This document shows positions 1-7,238 of a stretch of DNA of 38,517 bases, piece after piece. The notes below the pieces were generated by a model. It searched no databases and was not told the DNA's origin. It saw nothing but the letters and a program-made list of their open reading frames with translations. The stretch lies in assembly GCA_947453945.1 (NCBI GenBank), contig CANGJB010000025.1, positions 1 to 38,517 on the forward strand. Direction: 5' to 3'. This DNA comes from Sphingomonadaceae bacterium. GTDB taxonomy: Bacteria; Pseudomonadota; Alphaproteobacteria; Sphingomonadales; Sphingomonadaceae. Both the position numbers and the translations under genes were made by a program. Each line of letters begins with the position of its first letter. Position 1 is the first letter of the stretch.

Positions 1-570
1 GAGGAGGGGGAGGAGCGCGCGCGCACCCGCCTGCCCACGATGTCGCTCTCCGAGGAAGTCGTCGCCGATTACCAGACCCAGCGCCTCTCGTTGAAGGCGC
101 ACCCTATGGCCTTCCTGCGCGCAGAACTGGCCGAGCGCGGCTTCGTGCGCGCGGCGGACCTGCGCGACCGGAAGGTGCGTTCGATGGTGCGGGTGGCGGG
201 CGTGGTGCTGGTGCGCCAGCAGCCGGGCAGCGCCAAGGGCGTGTGCTTCATCACGCTGGAGGACGAGACGGGCGTGATCAACCTCGTGATCTGGCCCGAT
301 CTCAAGGAAAAGCAGCGCAGCGTGGTGATGGGCGCGCGGCTGATGGAAGTGCGGGGGCGTGTGGAATACGATGACGAGGTGATCCACGTGATCGCCCAGC
401 ACTTGACGGACGCGAGCGAGGGGCTGGCGCGGCTTTCCGACGACCCCCTCCAGCCGGCGATGGCCCGCGCCGATGAAGTGAACCGCCCGGTCTCCGGCCG
501 CGTCCCGCCGCCCGCGCGCAGCCATCCGCGCAATGTGCGGGTGATCCCGAAGTCGCGCGATTTTCATTGA
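1..570 (+). CDS. dnaE2: Error-prone DNA polymerase DnaE2 (ImuC), C-terminal part
   Basis: The reading frame is open from the first base, so only the last 189 codons of the gene are present. What remains starts with a segment resembling the DnaE2 signature LP.MSLSEEVVADY followed by LSLKAHPMAFLR, then an OB-fold-like domain (SMVRVAGVVLVRQQPGSAKG, ITLEDETGVINLVIW) and the basic tail ending PKSRDFH. These match the C-terminal end of the alphaproteobacterial DnaE2/ImuC family, a translesion polymerase that acts with ImuA and ImuB in SOS mutagenesis. The polymerase active site lies upstream of the window and cannot be checked. imuA/imuB would be expected just upstream. The family is normally LexA controlled, and lexA itself lies in this window at 13990-14682. 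Confidence 0.9.
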   Translation, partial: EEGEERARTRLPTMSLSEEVVADYQTQRLSLKAHPMAFLRAELAERGFVRAADLRDRKVRSMVRVAGVVLVRQQPGSAKGVCFITLEDETGVINLVIWPDLKEKQRSVVMGARLMEVRGRVEYDDEVIHVIAQHLTDASEGLARLSDDPLQPAMARADEVNRPVSGRVPPPARSHPRNVRVIPKSRDFH

Positions 571-619
571 GCGGTCGTTGCCACAATTGCGCCGCGAGGC
601 GGGGCTAGGCGCCCGTCTC

Positions 620-1111
620 ATGGATATCGTGAAACTCGGCCCGGACGATACGGCGCGATTCCTCGCGCTGCGGCAGATCATGTTTGACGCTGAGGCGATC
701 AGCTTTCGCGGCGCCGGCGCTGATGATGGTGCCATCGGCCTTGCCGCGTGGCGCGAACGGCTGGCGCGTGATCATGTCTATGCGGTGGTGCAGGGCGGTG
801 AATGGCTGGCGGTCGGCGGCCTGACGCGCGTCGCCGGGCAGAAGCTCGATCACAAGGGCCTAGTCTGGGGCATGTATGCTGTGCCCGCCGCGCGCGGCAC
901 GGGCGCTGCGGCGCGCATCCTGGAGCAGCTTGAGGCCAAGGCCCGTGATATCGGCCTGCGCCAATTGCAGCTCACTCCGATGGCCGACAACCCGCGCGCG
1001 CAGGCTCTCTACGAACGCCGCGGCTATGTGCTCTATGCCAAGGAACCGGACTCGGTGCGGCGCGGCGACGGCAGCTATGCGGACGAAGCGCTGATGTGGA
1101 AGCAGCTGTAG
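620..1111 (+). CDS. GNAT family N-acetyltransferase
   Basis: 163 residues. The central part shows the GNAT acetyl-CoA motif: a beta strand GMYAVP followed by the pyrophosphate-binding loop RGTGAA and helix, and later the conserved NPRAQALYERRGY segment (motif B). This is a single-domain acetyltransferase transferring an acetyl group from acetyl-CoA to an amine or amino group; the substrate cannot be told from sequence. A frame also opens at a TTG at 578, but the ATG at 620 (MDIVKLGPDDTARF) gives the usual GNAT start with the first beta strand right after the Met, so I chose it. It begins 49 bases after dnaE2 on the same strand. Confidence 0.85.
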   Translation: MDIVKLGPDDTARFLALRQIMFDAEAISFRGAGADDGAIGLAAWRERLARDHVYAVVQGGEWLAVGGLTRVAGQKLDHKGLVWGMYAVPAARGTGAAARILEQLEAKARDIGLRQLQLTPMADNPRAQALYERRGYVLYAKEPDSVRRGDGSYADEALMWKQL

Positions 1112-1149
1112 AGCTTCATCTTCTGGCTTGACCGTCGTACAAACCCAGC

Positions 1150-1815
1150 ATGTTGCAATTGGAACGGGACGGAGCAGAGCATTGTCCGGGGGCGGCCTTG
1201 TCCGTGCTGCCGAGGTTGCTCGATGCATTGAATGACCTGCAAGTCGGCAGAGCAGGCGTCAGGCTTTCCCATGCCTGCGGTCTAGCTGATGTCCTGGCAT
1301 CGTGTGGAGCCATCGGTGCCATAGCTGCTCGCTTCTCCCGCATGGACGTCAAACCGGTCCGCGCCGTTCTCTTCAACAAGAGCGCAGAGCGAAACTGGGG
1401 GCTTGGATGGCATCAGGACCGGACGATCTGCGTGAAGGCACGCCATGATACACCCGGCTTCGGCCCATGGACGACCAAGGCAGGTCTGACCCATGTGGCG
1501 CCGCCCTTCAGGTATATCGAGCGAATGATCACGCTCCGCGTTCATCTTGATGACGTTACGATCCACAACGCGCCGCTGCTGGTTGCGCCGGGCTCGCACA
1601 AGCCGGGCTTCATTCCTGTCGGTCAAGTCGGGTCTGTCGTCGCTGCATGTGGCCGTGAAGCCTGCCTTGCCCGGTCTGGCGACATCTGGGCCTACGCAAC
1701 GCCCATCCTTCATGCGTCAGATCCAGCGCGCAAGCCAGCCCGTCGGCGGGTCCTGCAAATCGACTATTCGGCAGACGAACTGCCAGAGGGCCTCGACTGG
1801 CTCGGCGTCAACTGA
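1150..1815 (+). CDS. Phytanoyl-CoA dioxygenase (PhyH)-like 2-oxoglutarate/Fe(II) oxygenase
   Basis: 221 residues. The iron-binding facial triad of the PhyH family can be read: His88-x-Asp90 in GWHQD, and the distal His188 in ILHAS, followed about 11 residues later by Arg199/Arg200 in RRRVLQIDY, the usual 2-oxoglutarate contact. APGSHKPG (about 146-153) is the usual loop between them. The family hydroxylates small organic substrates using O2 and 2-oxoglutarate; the substrate here is unknown. No good Shine-Dalgarno sequence precedes the ATG. Base use looks less GC-biased than in the neighbours, which could mean a later arrival. Its stop codon directly abuts the stop of the convergent coiled-coil gene at 1816. 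Confidence 0.8.
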   Translation: MLQLERDGAEHCPGAALSVLPRLLDALNDLQVGRAGVRLSHACGLADVLASCGAIGAIAARFSRMDVKPVRAVLFNKSAERNWGLGWHQDRTICVKARHDTPGFGPWTTKAGLTHVAPPFRYIERMITLRVHLDDVTIHNAPLLVAPGSHKPGFIPVGQVGSVVAACGREACLARSGDIWAYATPILHASDPARKPARRRVLQIDYSADELPEGLDWLGVN

Positions 1816-4491
1816 TCAGGTCCGCAGCCGCTCGATCCCTTGTGCGAGCGCCACGTAAAGCTTGCCCATGTCGGACGAGAGCAGTGTGACGCCCAGCGCA
1901 TGGCCGTCGCGGGTCGAGAGCAGCTGGCGCAGCATCGCCTCGAAATCGTGGATGTAGCGGTTTACGTGGCCGTGGAACTCGGTGTCGGTCTCGTAGTGCT
2001 GCTGCACCGCGCGGGCCTCAGCACTGTCGAGCAGGCTCACCGCGCGGCGGGTGAAAATGCCGCGGTCGCCGCGCAAGTATGAAGCCCAGGCGGTTTCCGA
2101 AACGTCTGCCGAGAGCACCTTGGCAACGTCGATCGCGGTGGAATTGAGCGATTCCGTGATCAGCGCGGTGCGGCGCGCAAAGTCGTTGTCGACTTGCTCT
2201 TCGGCGCGTTCACGCGCGCGGGCGACACGGTTTTCGAGGTTGCCGGCAAGCTCGTCGACCTTGGCGAGCTGGTCGCGCATCTGGATCGCGGTCTCGCGGC
2301 TGGCGGCGGCCGCGCTGTCGATGGCTTCTTCCAGCCGGGCCACCAGTTCGGCGCCGCGCCCCTGCAGCACGCGCACGATCGCGCTTGAAAGCTGCCCGTC
2401 GATTTCCTGCGAAAGCGCCGAGCTGTCCTCCCGTGCTGCCGCGAGCAGGGTGCGCAGTTCGCCCAGCCGGGCTTCCTGCTCCGCAGATTGCGCTGCAAGG
2501 GTGGTCTGCATCCGGGCCATCTCGGATACCGCCGCCTTCAGGCTGCCGTGCGTGCCTTCCACGTCCTCGGAAAGGGTGCGTCCGGTATCGCCCGCTTCGC
2601 CTAGCGCTGTGCGCATGGCATCGACCCGGCTTTCGAACACGCCAAGCTCGTCCTTCGCGCTGCCGAGCGCCGCGGGCAGGGTCTTGCCGGCGTGCTCGCT
2701 GCCGGCCTGAATGAGCTCCAGCAGGCGGAAGGCCGCGTCGGTCAGAGTGCCGATATGTCCGTCGGTGCCATCAAGCGTCTGGCGCATGTCGACCAGACGC
2801 TGCGTCAGACCGGCAAGTGCCTGATCGATGGTGCTTGCCGTTGTATCGCCGGATTCGCCAGCGCTGCGCAGTATGCCGCTGAAGGCCGCGACTTGCGCTG
2901 CAATCGCATCGCACTGGCTGCCGAGCGCACGCGCTTCTTCAAGCTGGCGCTGGCGCTGCGCTTCAACCGCCTGATCGAGATCGGCAAGTTTGCGCGCTAG
3001 GGCGTCGGCTGCTTCCGCCCCGGCAGCGGCCATGGCACTGCGGCGCTCGCCAATCGCCTGGTCCAGATCAGCAATGCCCTGGCTGAGCGCAGCGCGCTGC
3101 TCGGCGGCGGCAACTTCCAGATTGGCACGGCGGCCGGCCAGCTGCTCGTCAAGCGTGGTCGCGTCCTCGGCAAGGCGGCGGGTGAGATCGGCGGCATTGG
3201 CCTCGAACGCGGCAAGCCGGTCTCTCGATGCGGAGATCAGGGCCTCGTGATCGGCGTCGAGCGCCTCGATGGCATGGCGCAGTGCTGCGAGCTCGGCTTC
3301 CGAGCGCTCGGCAAACTGGTTTCGCGCGGCGTCCTCGGCGCTGGTGAGCGAGCGGCTGAACGCCCCGCTTTCCGCACGCATGGCGGCAAAGCGCGCGCCG
3401 AGCGCGGCAAGCGTGTCTTCCTCAGTCCGGATAATCGCATCGCGCTGGCGGACGAGTTCCTCGCTCAAGGTGTCGGCCCGCGCACGGATCGCAGCGAGCG
3501 CGGCGATTTCCTCGGCACTGAGGCGCTGGCGATGCGCCTCGGCATTCTCTTCGAGCGCTGCAAACCGTTCCGTGCTGACGTGGGTGATGCGCGCGGCGCT
3601 CTCTTCGAACGAAGCCAGCGCGGCATCGACTGCTTCGCGCACCGTGGCAACCTGGCGCTCGCTGGCGAGGCCGAATTCGTTGAGCCGCTGGAAGCCTGCA
3701 ACAAGATCCTCAAGCTGCATGTGCGCAGTGCGGCCGGCATTGGCGATCGAGTTGGTCACGTCCTTCGCCGACGTGGCGATAACCGGGAGCTGACCACGCA
3801 GCTTTTCCATGTTTTCAAGCGCATGATCGGAAACAGTGCCGATGCGGTCAACCTGTTCGCCATTGCTGGCGATAAGCCCCTGCAGCTCTCCGGCGCTACC
3901 GCTGATCCGCTCCACCGCGATCCGGCCCAATGCTTCGAGATCGCGGCCCTGCGCGGCCAGAAAATCGCGCGCGAGGGCAAGTTCGGTGTTCACCGCGGTC
4001 AGCCGCTGCTCCAGACGCTGCGATTCGACGCCCAGCAGCTTGGCCACATTGCCGAATCGCGCGGCCTCGCGCCGGCTGTTGCGCCGCAGGACCAGCAAGG
4101 AGACCAGCACGACCAAGACCGGTGCCGACCACGCCGAGACGAGGCCTGTCCAGACGCCGAGCGGCTGCAGGTGCTGGAAGGCGGCAAGATTGCCCATGAT
4201 GAACGCGACGGTCCACGCCGCAATCAGCGCGCCGCCCACCGCGATACCAAGCCATTCTCGCTGAATCCGGGGCGCTTCTTCTTCGTCTTCGTCCCAGGTG
4301 GCTACGCTCTCATAGGCAGGAGCGGAGAGGGGCCAGCTGTTTTCGCCGGCGTCTTCGCCCTCGGTTGATGCATTGCCTTCCTCCAGCAGGGCATCGCCCG
4401 CAGGCAGCTTGCCCAGCCGTATGGCTGCAGCTTTCAGGGCGCCGTCTTCCGCGCCGCCCTCGATGGCGATGATCTTTCTTCCCCCCGACAT
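1816..4491 (-). CDS. Two-TM membrane-anchored coiled-coil protein, TipN-like architecture
   Basis: 891 residues. An acidic N-terminal segment (1-78) leads to two hydrophobic helices (about 80-100 and 112-136, separated by QHLQPLG), a basic stop LRRNSRREAAR, and then some 650 residues of Ala/Glu/Arg-rich helical coiled coil with repeated heptads. The last ~100 residues form a distinct conserved-looking domain (WASYLRGDRGIFTRRAVSLL, then HVNRYIHDFEAMLRQLL). Similar sphingomonad proteins are often labelled ATPase, but no Walker A or B motif is visible. The size and layout recall Caulobacter TipN (about 890 residues, two N-terminal TM helices, long coiled coil), a cell-pole marker; that identity is inference only. 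A perfect TTAA-N7-TTAA box lies between this gene and the divergent gene at 4562. Confidence 0.8.
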   Translation of the reverse strand: MSGGRKIIAIEGGAEDGALKAAAIRLGKLPAGDALLEEGNASTEGEDAGENSWPLSAPAYESVATWDEDEEEAPRIQREWLGIAVGGALIAAWTVAFIMGNLAAFQHLQPLGVWTGLVSAWSAPVLVVLVSLLVLRRNSRREAARFGNVAKLLGVESQRLEQRLTAVNTELALARDFLAAQGRDLEALGRIAVERISGSAGELQGLIASNGEQVDRIGTVSDHALENMEKLRGQLPVIATSAKDVTNSIANAGRTAHMQLEDLVAGFQRLNEFGLASERQVATVREAVDAALASFEESAARITHVSTERFAALEENAEAHRQRLSAEEIAALAAIRARADTLSEELVRQRDAIIRTEEDTLAALGARFAAMRAESGAFSRSLTSAEDAARNQFAERSEAELAALRHAIEALDADHEALISASRDRLAAFEANAADLTRRLAEDATTLDEQLAGRRANLEVAAAEQRAALSQGIADLDQAIGERRSAMAAAGAEAADALARKLADLDQAVEAQRQRQLEEARALGSQCDAIAAQVAAFSGILRSAGESGDTTASTIDQALAGLTQRLVDMRQTLDGTDGHIGTLTDAAFRLLELIQAGSEHAGKTLPAALGSAKDELGVFESRVDAMRTALGEAGDTGRTLSEDVEGTHGSLKAAVSEMARMQTTLAAQSAEQEARLGELRTLLAAAREDSSALSQEIDGQLSSAIVRVLQGRGAELVARLEEAIDSAAAASRETAIQMRDQLAKVDELAGNLENRVARARERAEEQVDNDFARRTALITESLNSTAIDVAKVLSADVSETAWASYLRGDRGIFTRRAVSLLDSAEARAVQQHYETDTEFHGHVNRYIHDFEAMLRQLLSTRDGHALGVTLLSSDMGKLYVALAQGIERLRT

Positions 4492-4523
4492 GTCGGTGTT
4501 CTTAACACACTTGCGGCCGCCGC

Positions 4524-4538
4524 TTAAAGCCAGCTTAA
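4524..4538. promoter_or_regulatory. CtrA-type binding box (TTAA-N7-TTAA)
   Basis: TTAA at 4524-4527, seven bases, TTAA at 4535-4538, an exact match to the alphaproteobacterial CtrA consensus. A further TTAA at 4543-4546 follows. It lies in the 70-base divergent gap, 33 bases upstream of the 4491 start and 24 bases upstream of the 4562 start, so it could control either gene. Binding is inferred from the match alone. Confidence 0.55.
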
Positions 4539-4561
4539 CCCATTAAGGGTAATTGCCGGGT

Positions 4562-4867
4562 ATGGCTTATCTTGGCGATGCGATAGATGCCCACCTCGCG
4601 GTTGCAAGCGGCGACGATGCAGCGCTGTTTCACGAGCTGCGCGCCGCCTTTGTCGAAAGCGCTAGGCGCCAGTTGGATCTGCTCGGCCGCGCGCGCTGCG
4701 ACGGAAACTGGGAAATGGCGGCGATGCGGCTCAAGAGCCTGGCCGCGACATTCCATGCCGAGGAACTCATCGAGCTGGCGGAGCGGGCCTTGCACGGCGC
4801 GCCGGGCGAGCCGGGCATCCTTCGCCGCATCGCCAGCGTGCTTGATTCCCTCGATACCACCGGCTGA
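4562..4867 (+). CDS. Hpt-like small helical protein lacking the phospho-acceptor histidine
   Basis: 101 residues from the ATG at 4562; a TTG three codons earlier is possible but less likely. The protein is entirely helical in character. The segment MRLKSLAATFHAEELIELAERAL (residues 55-77) has the spacing of an Hpt domain helix pair (H-x-L-K-G followed by ...L...A..LE), but Met55 stands where Hpt domains carry the phosphorylated His, and Ser59 where Gly is usual. If the relation holds this is a non-phosphorylatable Hpt-like adaptor. It is divergent from the coiled-coil gene and shares the CtrA-type box with it. The nearby pseudo-kinase at 7235 also lacks its His. Function is not known. Confidence 0.65.
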   Translation: MAYLGDAIDAHLAVASGDDAALFHELRAAFVESARRQLDLLGRARCDGNWEMAAMRLKSLAATFHAEELIELAERALHGAPGEPGILRRIASVLDSLDTTG

Positions 4868-4931
4868 AACGCCGCCGCGCTTGGCATAGCTGCTCGGCGG
4901 CCCTAGCATGGGTTAAAGGGAGGTCGCCGCC

Positions 4932-6176
4932 TTGCGGGTCGCATTGCTATCGTTGATGGACGCCGTTCCGGGTGAGCCACAGGGTCTTCGCGGCCTGCTG
5001 CCGATTGGCGGCCGCTCGATTCTGCGCCACCAGCTTGGCCTCTCGCTGGGGCTTGGCTGTTCACGCGTCGTCGTGCTGGCAGAAACCCTCACCAATGATC
5101 TGGTCGCGCTCCAGCACGCGGCGGAAGCCGGCGGCGCACGGTTTCATGTGATCGCCTCGGCGCGGGCGCTGGCCCAGCTGGTCGCGGCGGAGGATGAGCT
5201 GCTTGTGTTGGGCGAGGGGCTCCTCGCTATGCCCGAGGACGCGCTCCGCCTGCTGGGTGATGGGCCGGTTGTCCTCACATTACCGGTCGAGACCGGGCTC
5301 CCGCTCGGCTTTGAACGTATCGACATCAACAGTGCCGGGGCAGGTGCCATGCTGCTGCCGGGCAAGCTCATCGCCGCGCTGAGCGATCTGCCGGGCGACT
5401 GGAACCCGGGTTCGGCGCTACTGCGCATCGCTTCGCAGGCGCGCATCGTGCAGCGCGAATTGCCCGCCCTGCTGATGGATCAGGGGCGCTGGCGCCTTAT
5501 CCGCGACGAGGCCGAGGCGCACCGTGCGGAACCGGGCTGGGTTCGGCTGCATACGGCCAGCGCGCAAGTTCGCTCGCCCGGCTCGTGGATCGCTGCCGGG
5601 GTAGTGCGCTGGCTTGGCCCTGCGCTGCTGCATGCTGGAACGAGGCCCTATGTGATCGCGCTGGGCGCCTGCATCACCGCTTTGCTGGGCGCTGGCGCCG
5701 GGTGGTTTGGCTGGTGCGGGCCGGGCTTTGCGATGCTCGCGCTGGCCTGGGTGGTACATCAGGTTGCGGGCCTCCTTGCGCGGGTCGAGCGGGATTCGCT
5801 CATCGCATGGTCGGGGGGCGCGCCGCTCGACAGGCTGGCCGAATGGGTGCTCGATGGCATCTTTGTCGCGCTATGTGCCTGGCGCAGCGAGATTCCCAAG
5901 GTCGCCGGTGTGCCTTGGGGCATTGCCTGGTTTCCGCCCGTCGTGCTGTTTCTGCTGCTGCGGCTGCTACGGCGCCTCCAGCCGGACGAGGCCTGGACAT
6001 GGTGGCTGAGCGACCGGTTCATTACCGGCACTTTGCTGGCACTTGGCAGCATCCTGTTGCCGTTCGATTTCGTGCTGCGGGCCCTGGTGGTCTCGCTCAT
6101 GGTTGCGGGCCTGATCTTTGCGCGGCGCGTAGAGGGGCCCGCAGGCGGGATGCGGGCTGGCGGAAAATTGGCATGA
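4932..6176 (+). CDS. Nucleotidyltransferase-like / CDP-alcohol phosphatidyltransferase-like membrane fusion, motif eroded
   Basis: 414 residues, starting at TTG; a strong AAAGGGAGG ribosome site ends 8 bases before it, which decides the start. Residues 1-200 look like a sugar-nucleotide transferase fold (PIGGRSILRHQLGL at about 24-37, then alternating strands). Residues 236-400 carry about five hydrophobic helices. Between them, HQVAGLLAR (276-284) aligns with the D-x2-D-G-x2-A-R core of CDP-alcohol phosphatidyltransferases with both Asp replaced (His276, Ala279), and G296-x3-D300-x3-E304 with the second half, the last Asp replaced by Glu and the spacer three residues longer. Fusions of these two domains are known in inositol-phosphate phospholipid (DIPP) synthesis. 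Here the metal-binding Asp residues are mostly lost, so catalysis at the membrane domain is doubtful. Confidence 0.65.
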   Translation: MRVALLSLMDAVPGEPQGLRGLLPIGGRSILRHQLGLSLGLGCSRVVVLAETLTNDLVALQHAAEAGGARFHVIASARALAQLVAAEDELLVLGEGLLAMPEDALRLLGDGPVVLTLPVETGLPLGFERIDINSAGAGAMLLPGKLIAALSDLPGDWNPGSALLRIASQARIVQRELPALLMDQGRWRLIRDEAEAHRAEPGWVRLHTASAQVRSPGSWIAAGVVRWLGPALLHAGTRPYVIALGACITALLGAGAGWFGWCGPGFAMLALAWVVHQVAGLLARVERDSLIAWSGGAPLDRLAEWVLDGIFVALCAWRSEIPKVAGVPWGIAWFPPVVLFLLLRLLRRLQPDEAWTWWLSDRFITGTLLALGSILLPFDFVLRALVVSLMVAGLIFARRVEGPAGGMRAGGKLA

Positions 6177-6244
6177 ACAGGCGCCGGAATGGCTGTTTCC
6201 CGGCGCAAAAGGGCCTGCCTTGCCCCCGCTGGCTGCGCAACAGC

Positions 6245-6259
6245 CTAACGCCGAATTAA
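6245..6259. promoter_or_regulatory. Near-match CtrA-type box (CTAA-N7-TTAA)
   Basis: CTAA at 6245-6248, seven bases, TTAA at 6256-6259, one base off the consensus, 25 bases upstream of the 6285 start. A second TTTAA follows at about 6270. The match is imperfect and could be chance. Confidence 0.3.
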
Positions 6260-6284
6260 CCAGGCCCCTTTAAGGCTGGCGACG

Positions 6285-7238
6285 ATGGTGATTCCCGCAC
6301 CCCCGATAGCCGCAAGTGCCCAGCCGCTGGCCGATGAAATCGCCGCCGCGCGTGGCGCGGTTGCGCATGTCGTACCGATTCTGCGGCACCTCCTGCGCAG
6401 CGACGATACCTCGATCTTCAGCGACGAGATCGTGACGCGCGTGCGCGGCATGTTCCTTGATGTGGCGCGCCAGTTGGTTGTGGCGCTGGCCGAGGCCGCC
6501 GGCCATGCTGAGCCGGAAGGCTGGGCGCACGAAGCGGCTGGGGAACTGGCCCATGCGCTGGCTGAAAATCCCACATATCTTGAGCATTTCCATACTCTTG
6601 CGCTTGAATGGCAATGGACCGGGCGGCTTGAGCGCACCCGCGCGATTGATCCGGTGCTGCCGCCGCTGCTGCAGGCGCGCATGGCCGATCCCGATTCGCA
6701 GGTCTCGGCCGGCGCGATGAGCCTGCTCGCCGCACAGGCGCGTTTTTGCCAGAACCAACGGCGCATGCAGTTGCCGTTGGGGGAGCTTCCCGGCGATCTT
6801 CTCCACATCGCGCTGGTGACCATGCGCGCCCATGTCGGCATGGATGCGTCCGCCGATTCCTATGCGCTGATTGCCGAACGCACTGTGCGTGCCCAGATCG
6901 ACGAGGCGCGCGCGCGGTCGGCGCAGCTGCGCCGCATGCTCGATGCAATGGGCGATGACGTGCAAGCCGCGCTGGATGTCGATCAGGCCGGCATGGCCTT
7001 GTTCCTGACCGCGCTGGCACGCGGTTCGGGTCTCAGCCGCGAGGCTGCGACCATGGCAGCGATCGATAGCCAGCTGCCCCGCCTTATGTTGGCGCTGCGG
7101 GCCTGCGGCCTGGCCCCGGCTGCCCTCAGCGCCGCAGCACTGGCGCTCCATCCCGATGCCGAGCTGCCGTCTGGCTATGCGGACCTCTCGCCCGGTGCAG
7201 CCGCCGCGCTGCTGGCTGAGGCCGAGGTTGCCGCATGA
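6285..7238 (+). CDS. Helical protein of unknown function, coupled to pseudo-histidine kinase
   Basis: 317 residues, no signal peptide and no membrane segment. The sequence is almost wholly alpha-helical and Ala/Leu-rich, arranged as successive helix pairs (for example 140-200 and 200-300), reminiscent of HEAT-like or DUF2336-like helical repeats found in alphaproteobacterial signalling proteins. I cannot assign a family with confidence. Its stop overlaps the start of the kinase gene at 7235 (ATGA), so the two are translationally coupled and probably work together, perhaps as partner or regulator of that kinase (inference). A near-consensus CtrA box lies just upstream. Confidence 0.75.
   Translation: MVIPAPPIAASAQPLADEIAAARGAVAHVVPILRHLLRSDDTSIFSDEIVTRVRGMFLDVARQLVVALAEAAGHAEPEGWAHEAAGELAHALAENPTYLEHFHTLALEWQWTGRLERTRAIDPVLPPLLQARMADPDSQVSAGAMSLLAAQARFCQNQRRMQLPLGELPGDLLHIALVTMRAHVGMDASADSYALIAERTVRAQIDEARARSAQLRRMLDAMGDDVQAALDVDQAGMALFLTALARGSGLSREAATMAAIDSQLPRLMLALRACGLAPAALSAAALALHPDAELPSGYADLSPGAAAALLAEAEVAA

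Noticed and set aside
1314..1327. GGTGCCATAGCTGC resembling the shared operator
   Set aside because: Inside the PhyH coding sequence and without the second arm; likely chance.
3247..4368. 373-residue plus-strand frame opposite the coiled-coil gene
   Set aside because: Arg/Gly-rich antisense shadow of a repetitive coiled coil.
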